Shown here: in pieces, positions 17,839 through 26,490 of the stretch
How positions within the stretch are numbered: position 1 is the first letter of the stretch
How the letters are laid out: every line of letters starts with the position of its first letter
Assembly: GCF_042646605.1 (NCBI RefSeq)
Contig: NZ_JBHRUG010000048.1
Span: 62,001-126,000 of the forward strand
Direction: 5' to 3'
From: Litchfieldella rifensis
GTDB lineage: Bacteria; Pseudomonadota; Gammaproteobacteria; Pseudomonadales; Halomonadaceae
Length of the DNA stretch: 64,000 nt
Notes under the pieces: generated by a model
Database searches by the model: none
What the model saw: the letters and a program-made list of their open reading frames with translations, nothing else
Told to the model about the DNA's origin: nothing
Translations under genes and position numbers: made by a program

Positions 17839-18192
17839 ATGACAGCCCGCCATCGCCATACACAGCTTGCCACACAGGTTCGTCATATCCTCGAGACGGT
17901 GCCTGACTCAATGCTACCAATGACCTACCAACAGCTCGCCGAGACGCTGGCACTAGAGCCACCGCGCACCATCCAGCGCGTCGCCCAAGTACTTGAACAG
18001 CTAATGCGCGAGGACGCTGAGCAGGATCGCCCCTTCATCGCGGCGCTGGTCGTCAGCCGCCGAGGCGAAGGCCTGCCCGCCAAGGGATTCTTCGATCTTG
18101 CCGTTGAGCTCGAGCGCTTCCCGCCGGATCCAGCACAGCACGCCGAGGCCTACCGCGCCGAATTCCGCCAGGCGCTGAGGCAGCGTCCATGA
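17839..18192 (+). CDS. Dispersed small-gene family, copy 1 (117 residues)
   Basis: Hypothetical protein of 117 residues with a winged-helix-like core (LPMTYQQLAETLALEPPRTI followed by a helix with LEQLMREDAEQDRPFIAALV) and a conserved SRRGEGLPAKGFFDLAVEL tail. The same protein is encoded again at 51683-52030, and a broken copy lies at 36443-36713. I cannot name the family. Upstream the sequence CTGGACCGCTCAAGAGGTAG is shared with copy 3, so more than the gene is repeated. The IS3 element begins 24 bases downstream. Function unknown; the duplicated 5' flank suggests an independent mobile or repeated unit. Confidence 0.65.
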   Translation: MTARHRHTQLATQVRHILETVPDSMLPMTYQQLAETLALEPPRTIQRVAQVLEQLMREDAEQDRPFIAALVVSRRGEGLPAKGFFDLAVELERFPPDPAQHAEAYRAEFRQALRQRP

Positions 18193-18266
18193 GCCGATGA
18201 GTGTGACGAGGGGGAGTGAACCGCTCCGGGATTCCCGGAGACTCCATTTCTTGAGAGGATGGAGTG

Positions 18267-18605
18267 ATGACAACATCGAAGAAATACTCATCGGAGGTGA
18301 GGGAGCGGGCGGTTCGGATGGTGCGCGAGCATCAGGACGAGTACACCTCGCAGTGGGCCGCGATCGAGTCGATTGCCGGCAAGTTTGGCTGCGCCCCGCA
18401 GACCCTGTGCAACTGGGTGCGGCAGGGTGAGCGTGATGCTGGCGAACGGGCCGGGCTGACGACCGAGGAACGCGCCCGCCTGAAGGCGCTGGAGCGGGAG
18501 AACCGGGAGTTGCGCCAGGCCAACGAGATCCTGCGCACGGCCTCCGCGTATTTTGCCCAGGCGGAGTGCGACGGGCAGGCCCTCCTGCGCCGCTTCAAGT
18601 CATGA
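18267..18605 (+). CDS. IS3-family transposase OrfA
   Basis: DNA-binding protein of 112 residues with an N-terminal helix-turn-helix (YSSEVRERAVRMVREHQDEY, then SIAGKFGCAPQTLCNWVRQ) and a C-terminal leucine-zipper-like region (LKALERENRELRQANEILRT) ending in the family's ASAYFAQAECDG sequence. In IS3 elements OrfA binds the ends and is fused to OrfB by programmed frameshifting. It overlaps OrfB by ATGA at 18602. ATG 18267 is preferred; a GTG lies one codon upstream. Confidence 0.9.
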   Translation: MTTSKKYSSEVRERAVRMVREHQDEYTSQWAAIESIAGKFGCAPQTLCNWVRQGERDAGERAGLTTEERARLKALERENRELRQANEILRTASAYFAQAECDGQALLRRFKS

Positions 18606-19504
18606 CGGCCTTCATTGACGAACATCGTGAGGTTCATGGAGTCGAGCCGATCTGCCGGGTACTGCCGATTGCTCCATCGACCTATTACGCCCATGTGCAG
18701 CGCCGTACTCAGCCCGCTCGGCGCTCACGCCGTGAACAGCGTGATGAGCGGTTGTGCCAGGAAATCGAGCGTGTCTGGGAGGAGAACTTCCGGGTCTATG
18801 GCGCCCGCAAGGTCTGGCGGCAATTGAAGCGGGAGTCCCTGGCGGTTGCGCGCTGCACGGTGGAGCGCTTGATGCGTCGTCTGGGGCTGCAAGGCGTGGT
18901 ACGGGGCAAGTCCGTCAAGACCACGGTCAACGACAAGGCCAGTGCGTGTCCATGGGACCGGGTCAATCGCCAGTTTCGTGCCGATCGGCCCAACGCCCTG
19001 TGGGTTTCGGACTTCACCTACGTCAGCACCTGGCAGGGATTCGCTTACGTGGCCTTTGTCCTTGATGTGTTTGCCCGCCGCATCGTCGGCTGGCGGGTGT
19101 CCGGCACGGCACGCACAGGGTTCGTGCTCGATGCCCTGGAGCAGGCCATCCATGAACGACGCCCTCGCGATGACAGCGGCCTTGTTCATCATAGTGACCG
19201 CGGTGTGCAGTATGTGTCGATTCGCTATACGGAACGGCTGGCCGAGGCGGGAATCGAGCCTTCTGTGGGCAGTGTGGGTGACTCCTATGACAATGCCCTG
19301 GCCGAGACCATTAACGGACTGTACAAGGCCGAGGTCATTCATCGCCGGTCATGGCCGACCCGATCCGCTGTGGAACTGGCGACGCTGGAAGGGGTGAGCT
19401 GGTTCAATCACCGGCGGTTGCTGGAACCCATCGGCAACATACCACCCGCCGAGGCGGAAGCCCGCTACTATCAACAAAGTACCGAGTCCGCTCAGGCAGC
19501 GTGA
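18602..19504 (+). CDS. IS3-family transposase OrfB (DDE integrase)
   Basis: Catalytic subunit of 300 residues with an rve-type integrase core. The DDE residues are visible as WVSDFTYV, HHSDRGVQYVS and ALAETINGLYKAE, in the correct order and spacing. The N-terminal half carries the HTH_21 region (YGARKVWRQLKRESLAVAR). It may be expressed from its own ATG at 18602 or as an OrfAB fusion through slippage near the end of OrfA. No stops or frameshifts disrupt it. Confidence 0.92.
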   Translation: MTAFIDEHREVHGVEPICRVLPIAPSTYYAHVQRRTQPARRSRREQRDERLCQEIERVWEENFRVYGARKVWRQLKRESLAVARCTVERLMRRLGLQGVVRGKSVKTTVNDKASACPWDRVNRQFRADRPNALWVSDFTYVSTWQGFAYVAFVLDVFARRIVGWRVSGTARTGFVLDALEQAIHERRPRDDSGLVHHSDRGVQYVSIRYTERLAEAGIEPSVGSVGDSYDNALAETINGLYKAEVIHRRSWPTRSAVELATLEGVSWFNHRRLLEPIGNIPPAEAEARYYQQSTESAQAA

Positions 19505-19624
19505 CTCAAACGAGAAAGTCTCCGAGATAGTCGGGGCGGTTCAAAGCATCTTCCGGTATACATTGGGTTGATGATGTTCCTCCAACCGTTAAAGATTTGA
19601 ATCCTAGAGCTGAGGAGTTACGGG

Positions 19625-20368
19625 GTGGAAGGGTGGATTTATTTTCTGGATCTAGCGGGTGTAGTAGTATTCGCCCTGTCGGGAATCACACTTGCCTGCC
19701 GCTCCCGAATGGATCCTTTCGGCATGTTGGTGCTGGCGTCGGTCACGGCAATTGGCGGTGGTACCCTACGTGATGTGTTACTTGGCGTGCGTCCCATCTT
19801 TTGGGTGAGTGACCCCACCTATCTCTGGGTCATTATCGCTACCGTCGTGATAGCCATTGCCGCCTTCCGACACATTCACCGCATATCGAAACGTCTCTTG
19901 CCGGTGTTGGATGCGTTTGGACTGGCGCTTTTCACTGTGATCGGCACGTATAAGGCACTAACCCTGGGCCATACTGACATAGTGGCGGTATTGATGGGAC
20001 TCCTGACCGGGGTTGCCGGTGGCATGATACGTGATGTGCTGGCACGCCGCGTTCCCATGGTACTTCGACAGGAGATCTATGCCACGGCCTCCATCGCGGG
20101 CGGTGTCACTCTTGCTGTCATGATAAGCTTGGCCATCCATTCCTATATAGCGATCGCCCTGGCCATTTTCATCACATTGGCAATTCGGCTTAGTGCTATC
20201 TATTGGCACCTTACGCTGCCAGTGTTTGCCTGGGTTGCCGTGCCGGTAGACATTCCCGAACGGGCTGGTGAGGTTGCCAATCGGCAAGATAAGGCCAAGA
20301 CAGAGGTCCAACCGCATCGCAAGGTCAGAGTGCGCATGATTGCGCCTGGCCAAAGACGAAAGCATTGA
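19625..20368 (+). CDS. TRIC-family cation channel (YadS/UPF0126)
   Basis: Integral membrane protein of 247 residues in the prokaryotic trimeric intracellular cation channel family. Two homologous halves are visible: GGGTLRDVLLGVRPIFWV at about residue 41 and GGMIRDVLARRVPMVL at about 129, each with the conserved GG.(L/I)RD motif, between hydrophobic helices. The last 40 residues form a charged tail that is longer than usual. It starts with GTG at 19625, with a GAGGAG site about 8 bases upstream. The IS element ends 80 bases upstream. Confidence 0.87.
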   Translation: MEGWIYFLDLAGVVVFALSGITLACRSRMDPFGMLVLASVTAIGGGTLRDVLLGVRPIFWVSDPTYLWVIIATVVIAIAAFRHIHRISKRLLPVLDAFGLALFTVIGTYKALTLGHTDIVAVLMGLLTGVAGGMIRDVLARRVPMVLRQEIYATASIAGGVTLAVMISLAIHSYIAIALAIFITLAIRLSAIYWHLTLPVFAWVAVPVDIPERAGEVANRQDKAKTEVQPHRKVRVRMIAPGQRRKH

Positions 20369-20592
20369 TGACCGACTTCTTTCGGGGCACGGCCCCTTGT
20401 GTCGCTCTGGTATTGCCCGAATCCACCCAAGGAGACAACTCCAATCCTTCATAAATTTGGGCCACCATTTTGGATAAAATTGCCCAACAAGGCGCTCCAG
20501 CTTACCGCTCAACCTCTTCGGTTCTGCGTCGGCTGAGCGCCGCTGGTCTAGTCTAGAGCTTGGCATGCAAACCGCCTGATGCTCTGTCACCG

Positions 20593-21528
20593 CTAATCGT
20601 CTTGCTGAGAGAGGGCGGCCAAGCTGGTGAAGTCCACTTCGTTGATGTTCTCGCCAAGAAAGTCCAGCAGGGCCCTTACCGAAGGCAGCAGCCCGCGCCT
20701 TGTGGGGAACACGGCATGCAGGATGCCGGCTCGTGGTTCCCAGCCAGGCAGGACGTCGATGAGGTTGCCACTGGAGACGTCCTTGCCCGCGACAATCAAG
20801 GCCAGCTTCACGATACCCAAACCCGCCAATGCTGCCTGATGCAGGGTCTCTGCGTTGTCGGTCACCAGCCGCGGCCGGTGTGGCACCTTGGCAGTCATGC
20901 CATCGGGGCCGTCTAGGTGCCAGACGTGCTGCTTGTCGACCTGCTCGAAATCCAGGCTTGGCAGCTGTGCCAGGTCGCCGGGCGAGTGGGGTAGCGGGTG
21001 CTGGTTGAAGAGGCTGGGGGACGCCATCAGGCGTTGTGGGCTGTTCGACAGTACCTTCATGGCCAGGTCGCTGTCCTCCAGGGGCGGAAAGCGCACCCGG
21101 ATCGCCATGTCGAAGCCCTCCTTGACCACATCGACTCGCCGGCTGGTGGCTTCGACCTGCACCTCAACGTCAGGGCACTGGGTCATGAAGCGCACCAATA
21201 GCGGCGAGATCAGATAGTGCAGCAGGCTGGGCGGACAGCTCAGCCTGACGGTGCCACGAGGTTTGGCGAGGTTGCGTTTTATCAGCTCCTCGGCTGCCTC
21301 GGCCTCCACCAGCATCGCCACGCAGTGACGGTAATATGCCTGCCCCAGCTCGGTCACCGAGAGATGGCGAGTCGAGCGATTGATCAACCGCGTCTCCAGT
21401 CGTTCCTCCAACTGCGAGATGCGCCGACTCAGTTTCGACTTGGGGGTTCCCAGGGCGCGTCCCGCTGGAGCGAAGCCGCCATGATCGACCACCTGGACGA
21501 AGTAATAGAGGTCGTTGAGATCCTGCAT
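20593..21528 (-). CDS. LysR-family transcriptional regulator
   Basis: Regulator of 311 residues with an N-terminal helix-turn-helix (LYYFVQVVDHGGFAPAGRAL, then SKLSRRISQLEERLE) and a periplasmic-binding-like effector domain (VRLSCPPSLLHYLIS onward). It is divergently transcribed from the pirin operon, with 120 bases between, which is the usual layout for a LysR activator of its neighbours; pirin/isochorismatase loci are often controlled this way. The inducer is unknown. Confidence 0.9.
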   Translation of the reverse strand: MQDLNDLYYFVQVVDHGGFAPAGRALGTPKSKLSRRISQLEERLETRLINRSTRHLSVTELGQAYYRHCVAMLVEAEAAEELIKRNLAKPRGTVRLSCPPSLLHYLISPLLVRFMTQCPDVEVQVEATSRRVDVVKEGFDMAIRVRFPPLEDSDLAMKVLSNSPQRLMASPSLFNQHPLPHSPGDLAQLPSLDFEQVDKQHVWHLDGPDGMTAKVPHRPRLVTDNAETLHQAALAGLGIVKLALIVAGKDVSSGNLIDVLPGWEPRAGILHAVFPTRRGLLPSVRALLDFLGENINEVDFTSLAALSQQDD

Positions 21529-21648
21529 TGTATTGTTCCATGAATAGAACGGTGAGTGTGAATTCTAGCCTCTAGTGCGCAATTCGTCCCTTATCTAGGC
21601 TTCCCATGTCAGGGCCGAGCGCCCTCTGATTCATGAAGGAGCCTGGAG

Positions 21649-22527
21649 ATGAAGAAAATCCATGGCGTTTACAGCGCCCCACGTGGCCACTGGGTCGGTG
21701 ACGGTTTCCCGGTGCGTACGCTGTTCTCCTACGACCGCATGGGTGCGGAGCATGTGAGCCCCTTCCTGTTGCTGGACTATGCCGGCCCCTTCGATTTCGA
21801 GCCGGCTCAACGGGCGAGGGGGGTGGGAGCACATCCGCATCGTGGTTTCGAGACCGTGACCCTGGTCTACCAGGGTGAACTGGAGCATCGCGACTCCACG
21901 GGCAGCGGTGGGCGAATCGCCGAAGGCGACGTGCAGTGGATGACCGCCGGGGCGGGCATCATCCACGAAGAGCTCCACTCCCGGGCCTTCACCGAGCGGG
22001 GAGGAACGCTCGAGATGGTGCAACTCTGGGTCAATCTGCCGGCCAGTGACAAGCCCGCGCCCTCGGCCTACCAGACGCTGCTCAAGGGCGATATTCCCGA
22101 TGTGGCTCTGCCGGAGGGAGCGGGTCGCGTTCGCGTGGTGGCGGGTGACTACCTGGGCCACCAGGGGCCCGCCCGGACTTTCACGCCGATCAATGTCTGG
22201 GACGTTCGCCTGAGGCCGGGTGGCGATGCGTTGCTGCCCGTACCTGACGGCCACACCACGCTGCTGGTGGTGCTCAGTGGCGCGGTGCAGGTCAACGGCA
22301 GCGAGCTGGTGCGCGATACCGGGATGGTGAGCTTCGCGCGCCGCGGTGACGCGCTGCATGTGGAGGCCAACAACGATGCCAAGCTCTTGCTGCTCAGCGG
22401 CGAGCCCATTCAAGAGCCCGTGGTGGGCTATGGGCCCATGGTGATGAACAGCACAGAGGAGATCCAGCGAGCCTTTGCCGACTTCCAGCAAGGGAAGTAC
22501 GGCGTCCTGAGTGACAGGCGGGATTGA
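21649..22527 (+). CDS. Pirin family protein
   Basis: Bicupin of 292 residues. The metal-binding N-terminal cupin is marked by GVGAHPHRGFETVTLVYQGE, and the second His/Glu set follows in WMTAGAGIIHEEL. Bacterial pirins include quercetin-degrading dioxygenases and regulators; the role here is not inferable. First gene of a pirin-isochorismatase-pirin operon divergent from a LysR regulator. GGAG stands just upstream of the ATG. Confidence 0.9.
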   Translation: MKKIHGVYSAPRGHWVGDGFPVRTLFSYDRMGAEHVSPFLLLDYAGPFDFEPAQRARGVGAHPHRGFETVTLVYQGELEHRDSTGSGGRIAEGDVQWMTAGAGIIHEELHSRAFTERGGTLEMVQLWVNLPASDKPAPSAYQTLLKGDIPDVALPEGAGRVRVVAGDYLGHQGPARTFTPINVWDVRLRPGGDALLPVPDGHTTLLVVLSGAVQVNGSELVRDTGMVSFARRGDALHVEANNDAKLLLLSGEPIQEPVVGYGPMVMNSTEEIQRAFADFQQGKYGVLSDRRD

Positions 22528-22542
22528 CCCGTCTGCTCAACC

Positions 22543-22565
22543 ACCCGGCAGCCCGGTTGCCGGGT
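22543..22565 (+). terminator. Intercistronic hairpin between pirin and hydrolase genes
   Basis: ACCCGGCA at 22543-22550 pairs perfectly with TGCCGGGT at 22558-22565 around a 7-base loop. Only TCCCT follows, so it is more likely an attenuator or mRNA-processing hairpin inside the operon than a full terminator. Confidence 0.4.
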
Positions 22566-22595
22566 TCCCTGCTGCAACATGAAAGGAGAGCTGTC

Positions 22596-23228
22596 ATGTC
22601 CTATACCTACAACCGCCTGAACAAGGACGATGTCACCCTGCTGATGGTCGACCATCAAGCCGGCTTGCTGTCGCTGGTGCGCGATTTCAGCCCGGACGAG
22701 TTCAAGAACAATGTGCTGGCACTGGCCGATATCGCCAAGTTCTTCGACATTCCCACCATCCTCACCACCAGCTTCGAAGATGGCCCCAACGGCCCCATGG
22801 TGCCCGAGCTGAAGGAGATGTTCCCACAGGCGCCTTACTACGCTCGTCCGGGGCAGATCAACGCCTGGGACAATGAAGAGTTCAAGGCGGCGGTCAAGGC
22901 GACCGGCAAGAAGCAGTTATTGATCGCCGGTGTGGTCACCGAGGTCTGCGTGGCCTTCCCGGCGCTCTCGGCGCTGGAAGAGGGTTATGAGGTCTTCGTG
23001 GTCACCGATGCCTCCGGTACCTTCAACCAGACCACTCGTGATGCCGCGTGGGACCGCATGTCACAGGCCGGTGCCCAGTTGATGACCTGGTTCGGTGTCG
23101 GCTGCGAACTGCATCGTGACTGGCGCAACGATATCGAGGGCTTCGGCGGGCTGCTGGCCGGTCACCTCCCGGCCTATGCCAATCTGATGCAGAGCTACGC
23201 GCAGCAGAGTCTCTCTAGCCAGAGCTGA
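22596..23228 (+). CDS. Isochorismatase-family hydrolase (YcaC-like)
   Basis: Cysteine hydrolase of 210 residues. The aspartate of the triad is in LLMVDHQAGLL near residue 19, the lysine follows in the central region and the nucleophilic cysteine is in VVTEVCVAFPAL near 119; the long C-terminal extension matches YcaC-like octameric proteins. Substrate unknown. AAAGGAGAG precedes ATG 22596. Operon partner of the two pirin genes. Confidence 0.9.
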   Translation: MSYTYNRLNKDDVTLLMVDHQAGLLSLVRDFSPDEFKNNVLALADIAKFFDIPTILTTSFEDGPNGPMVPELKEMFPQAPYYARPGQINAWDNEEFKAAVKATGKKQLLIAGVVTEVCVAFPALSALEEGYEVFVVTDASGTFNQTTRDAAWDRMSQAGAQLMTWFGVGCELHRDWRNDIEGFGGLLAGHLPAYANLMQSYAQQSLSSQS

Positions 23229-23352
23229 TGCCGACCGACTCGGCCCCGGGCATGATGAGGAGAGACCGCCTATGCTGAAGCGATCTCCCCCGATGGGGCC
23301 GAGCCGTGCCCAGGAAGCGCTGAATAAATGCCTTATCCCCAAGGAGCACCTC

Positions 23353-24294
23353 ATGAGCAATCTCATCGATGACAAGACGCCGTCGTCCTCCTTGGACTGC
23401 CCAGTGGTGGCTGGCAAGCGTCTGATCCAGCATATCGTACCGCGCACCGCCGACGTGGGCGGCATTCCCGTCAATCGGGTGTTGCCTTCTCGGCAGCGCC
23501 GTCTGGTGGGGGCGTGGTGCTTTCTCGATCATGCCGGCCCCGCGGTGTTCAAGGGTGACAGCGCCGGTCTACGGGTCGGGCCGCATCCCCATATCGGCCT
23601 GCAGACCTTCACCTGGATGATCGAAGGCGAGGTACTTCATCGCGATAGCCTGGGGTCCGAGCAGGTGATACGTCCGGGGCAGGTCAATCTGATGACGGCG
23701 GGGCGAGGCATCAGTCATACCGAGGAGTCGGTACCTGGTGAGTCCCACCTGCACGCGGTCCAGCTATGGATCGCTCTGCCCGAGGCGCACCGCAACACCG
23801 AGCCGCGTTTCGATCATTACCCAGGCCTGCCTCGCTGGCGGGCGCAAGGCGTAGAGCTGACCCTGCTGATCGGTGAATTTGCCGGCTACCAGGCGCCGAC
23901 GCTGGCGTTTTCCCCGTTGGTGGGAGTGGACCTATACAGTCCCCAGGCAACGACGCTGTCACTGCCGCTACGGGATGACTTCGAATATGGGCTGCTGCCG
24001 CTGGCGGGCGCACTCACGATCGAGGATGAGCCCTTCGCCACCAATGAGCTGGCCTATCTGGGTCGTGGCCGCGACAGTGTCGAAGTGGCGCTGCCGGAAG
24101 GTGGGCGTGTCATCCTGGTGGGCGGCGAGCCACTCGAGGAAGAGGTGCTGATCTGGTGGAACTTCGTCGGCCATAGCAAGGTGGAGATCGCCGAGGCGCA
24201 GCGCGACTGGGAGGCCGGCAGCGAGCGCTTCGGTCATATCCCCCAGTACCAGGGCGAACGCCTGATGCCGCCACCGCTGCCCTGGAAGGTCTAG
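23353..24294 (+). CDS. Pirin family protein (second)
   Basis: Bicupin of 313 residues, distinct from the first pirin in this operon. Metal-binding motifs are VGPHPHIGLQTFTWMIEGEV and MTAGRGISHTEES. The C-terminus ends in a PPLPWKV-like tail that is common in this subgroup. The ATG at 23353 follows an AAGGAG site by 6 bases; a start 27 codons earlier is less likely. About 120 bases separate it from the hydrolase gene. Confidence 0.88.
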   Translation: MSNLIDDKTPSSSLDCPVVAGKRLIQHIVPRTADVGGIPVNRVLPSRQRRLVGAWCFLDHAGPAVFKGDSAGLRVGPHPHIGLQTFTWMIEGEVLHRDSLGSEQVIRPGQVNLMTAGRGISHTEESVPGESHLHAVQLWIALPEAHRNTEPRFDHYPGLPRWRAQGVELTLLIGEFAGYQAPTLAFSPLVGVDLYSPQATTLSLPLRDDFEYGLLPLAGALTIEDEPFATNELAYLGRGRDSVEVALPEGGRVILVGGEPLEEEVLIWWNFVGHSKVEIAEAQRDWEAGSERFGHIPQYQGERLMPPPLPWKV

Positions 24295-24314
24295 CCTGAT
24301 CAGCACTTTGGTCC

Positions 24315-24668
24315 TTATGCGATACCGCCGTTCGCATACAGCACTTCGCCGTTCACCCAGTAGCCATCGCCGCGGCATAGCAAGGCGACGACATCGGCGA
24401 TGTCTTCGGGCTCTCCGATCCGGCCATGTGGCGTATGTTGCGCGAAGCCCGCGATCTGGGCTTCCGTTTTCCCGTCGGTGAATAGCGTCGTATCGACCAC
24501 GCCCGGCGCGAGCGCATTCACGGAGATGTTCCGACCGCCCAGTTCCCTGGCAAGGACGCCGGCATACATGTCTTGAGCGGCCTTCGATGCCGCATACGGG
24601 CCATAGGTGTCAGTACGGAATTTGGTGATGGTCGAGGAGAGGGTAATGATGCGCCCGCCGTCGCGCCC
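24315..24668 (-). pseudogene. Truncated SDR oxidoreductase (C-terminal part)
   Basis: The minus-strand frame encodes the second half of a short-chain dehydrogenase: RIITLSSTITKFRTDTYGPY with the catalytic Ser and Tyr, the YxxxK pair (YAASK), NALAPGVVDTTLF and the C-terminal LYANGGIA. The Rossmann half, including TGxxxGIG, is missing, because from about 24669 upward the sequence changes into unrelated DNA. The break coincides with the left edge of the lower-GC island. Confidence 0.8.
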
Positions 24669-24786
24669 GTGCCGAGTCCTACAAGGCGCGCGATTATCCC
24701 GAGAACGTCGATCCGCAAGTCTCGGGACTCTCCACAATTTTCAGTATGATAAATTTAAAGCAATGAATTCTCTAACGAATTGATTT

Positions 24787-25548
24787 CTATTCCTCGAAGA
24801 CAACGAGACGCCAGTTTTCAACAGAGTGGTCCAAGGAGATCATCTGACTATTGCTAGAGCGAGATAGTTGAAATGACATCAAGAAATCACCCACCAGCCA
24901 TCTCGAAGTGTTAGATGAGATGACTCGGAAGTCGTCATTAGCCAGTACGGCTGGCTTGTGCAGCCTCATGAGATGAGGAATGACGACAGGCTCCAGATTG
25001 TTCAGAGGAACATCCGCCCCAGCAATCCCAAGGAAAACATCACTATAGTAGACAGGAAGGGAGAACGTGCAGATATACATGTCAACGCCCAACATGTCGA
25101 CATAGGGTCCAATCACATGTCCTGCTTCTTCATCTCTAGGCTTGTAGAACCAAGGCATATTTGGGTAGTCGTAAAAGGTATCGCTATGTTCATCGAGATT
25201 GACCTTAAGTGGAATAAAGTTTCCAGGCTTTGCCCCTTGTCGCCACCACTCCAAATAAAGCCTTGCATCCGACAAAATATCAGGGGCGACCACGAATCCG
25301 GCCCCATTGATATGAACCTCAGCTACTGATATCAGTTTCTTGACTGATGTTTGGAGGGTTGCCAGGTCCTTTTTTGACACGCCCTGCTTCTGGAGGTTGG
25401 GTTTGTTTCTCCAAATCTCCAGAACTGTGTTCCTGACTTGCTCCACTGTATGAAGTATGGTGGAAACCGAGGATTCGATGCTCTTGGCGCAAAGGCGAAT
25501 AATCTCCTCATCCTCTGAACTTACACCAAGTTTTTTATCATATGTCAT
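24787..25548 (-). CDS. Cache-domain (PDC sensor-like) soluble protein
   Basis: Protein of 253 residues. After a helical N-terminus the sequence adopts the pattern of an extracytoplasmic Cache/PDC ligand-binding domain (YLEWWRQGAKPGNFIPLKVN, WFYKPRDEEAGHVIGPYVDM, SDVFLGIAGADVPLNNLEPV), the fold normally found outside the membrane in chemoreceptors and kinases. There is no signal peptide, transmembrane segment or output domain, so it would sit in the cytosol as a free ligand-binding module. It is the last gene of the minus-strand group, 12 bases after the GntR regulator. The AT-rich composition matches the island. Function unproven; it may sense the island's substrate. Confidence 0.72.
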   Translation of the reverse strand: MTYDKKLGVSSEDEEIIRLCAKSIESSVSTILHTVEQVRNTVLEIWRNKPNLQKQGVSKKDLATLQTSVKKLISVAEVHINGAGFVVAPDILSDARLYLEWWRQGAKPGNFIPLKVNLDEHSDTFYDYPNMPWFYKPRDEEAGHVIGPYVDMLGVDMYICTFSLPVYYSDVFLGIAGADVPLNNLEPVVIPHLMRLHKPAVLANDDFRVISSNTSRWLVGDFLMSFQLSRSSNSQMISLDHSVENWRLVVFEE

Positions 25549-25560
25549 GTTATTATTACC

Positions 25561-26313
25561 TCAGGGAGCTTTATCACCTTTCTCAAGTTCCAAACGCGCA
25601 TCAATCACACGCATCACTTGTTTGTGGCAGAGCGACGCTGACAAGGAGCTGGCTAGGGAGCAGTTACCATTAGCAATAGCATCGGTAATGGCGTATAGCT
25701 TATCTGTGTGGGCTTTTAAATCAGAGGCGCCCAGAGCAACCATCCACAAAAACATACCAAGCTCCGATTGTAGGTGCATCTCTGCTTGGGTTAAGCGTAC
25801 AGATTGCGATACAACTGCCACATTGACATGAAATCTCATATCTGCACGTCTTTGCTCGGAGCGGCCATCCGCTTTTTCCATCAGCCTCACATGTTGAAAT
25901 AATAGATCAACATCGTCGGGAGTCGCTCGTGCTGCGGCCAGCCATGCTGCATGACTGCTGATGGCAGCATGTTCGTCAGCATAATCGCGAAGATCGAAGA
26001 CACTGTAGCGTTTGAATTCGTCGATTAGCCTTGCATGGGCCACTTCAAGGTTTGCTTTAACGAAACTTCCACCACTTCTCCCACGCCGGGTTTCCACGAA
26101 CCCTTGCTGACGCAGTAATGATAGAGCTTCCCTGAGAGTAACAGTGGCTACCCCAAACTGTGAGGCCAAGTCAGCTTCACTAGGAAGCTGATCACCTTCA
26201 GAAAAGATGCCGAGATCCATCGCCTCAATCAGACGACGTACGACTTCCTCGGTTTTCCCCTCGGATCGGATCCGTAGGAAGGATGTATCTTGGCTTGAGG
26301 AAAAGTGATTCAT
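25561..26313 (-). CDS. GntR-family regulator, FCD (FadR) subfamily
   Basis: Regulator of 250 residues: a winged helix (EGDQLPSEADLASQFGVATV, then TLREALSLLRQQGFVETRRG) at about residues 38-80 and an FCD effector domain of all-helical type with metal-ligand-like residues (D and H in MRFHVNVAV). FCD members bind small organic acids or amines and usually repress. It precedes the cache-domain gene and is the only regulator in the island, so it is the natural candidate for the divergent promoters at 30584-30792. Confidence 0.88.
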   Translation of the reverse strand: MNHFSSSQDTSFLRIRSEGKTEEVVRRLIEAMDLGIFSEGDQLPSEADLASQFGVATVTLREALSLLRQQGFVETRRGRSGGSFVKANLEVAHARLIDEFKRYSVFDLRDYADEHAAISSHAAWLAAARATPDDVDLLFQHVRLMEKADGRSEQRRADMRFHVNVAVVSQSVRLTQAEMHLQSELGMFLWMVALGASDLKAHTDKLYAITDAIANGNCSLASSLSASLCHKQVMRVIDARLELEKGDKAP

Positions 26314-26400
26314 CCGGCCTTCTCCGAAAGCTCAAGGTTCAAAAAAATCGAGTAACATGAAAGCTCCGATGCAAGTCACATGGCGGACATGCTCAAATCC

Positions 26401-26443
26401 AAAAGCCCGGTAAGGCACCGTGGCATGAGGCACACTACCGGGC
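26401..26443 (-). terminator. Terminator for the ligase/binding-protein operon
   Basis: GCCCGGTA at 26405-26412 pairs with TACCGGGC at 26436-26443 across a 23-base loop. On the minus strand the stem is followed by four T (26404-26401). It lies 48 bases downstream of the binding-protein-like gene and probably ends the GS-containing transcript. Confidence 0.55.
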
Positions 26444-26490
26444 AGTGTATCACATCATCAGATCAGCAGCCCTTGTAAGGCACCTGGAAC

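Larger units (their letters stand above)
18217..19543 (+). mobile_element. Complete IS3-family insertion sequence, about 1.33 kb
   Basis: The element is bounded by imperfect terminal inverted repeats: the left end starts TGAACCGCTCCGGGATTCCC at 18217 and the right end, read inward from 19543, is TGAACCGCCCCGACTATCTC, both continuing with GGAGACT. Between them lie the two overlapping transposase frames of the IS3 family. I found no clear target duplication immediately outside the repeats. Both frames appear intact, so it may still be mobile. Confidence 0.88.
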
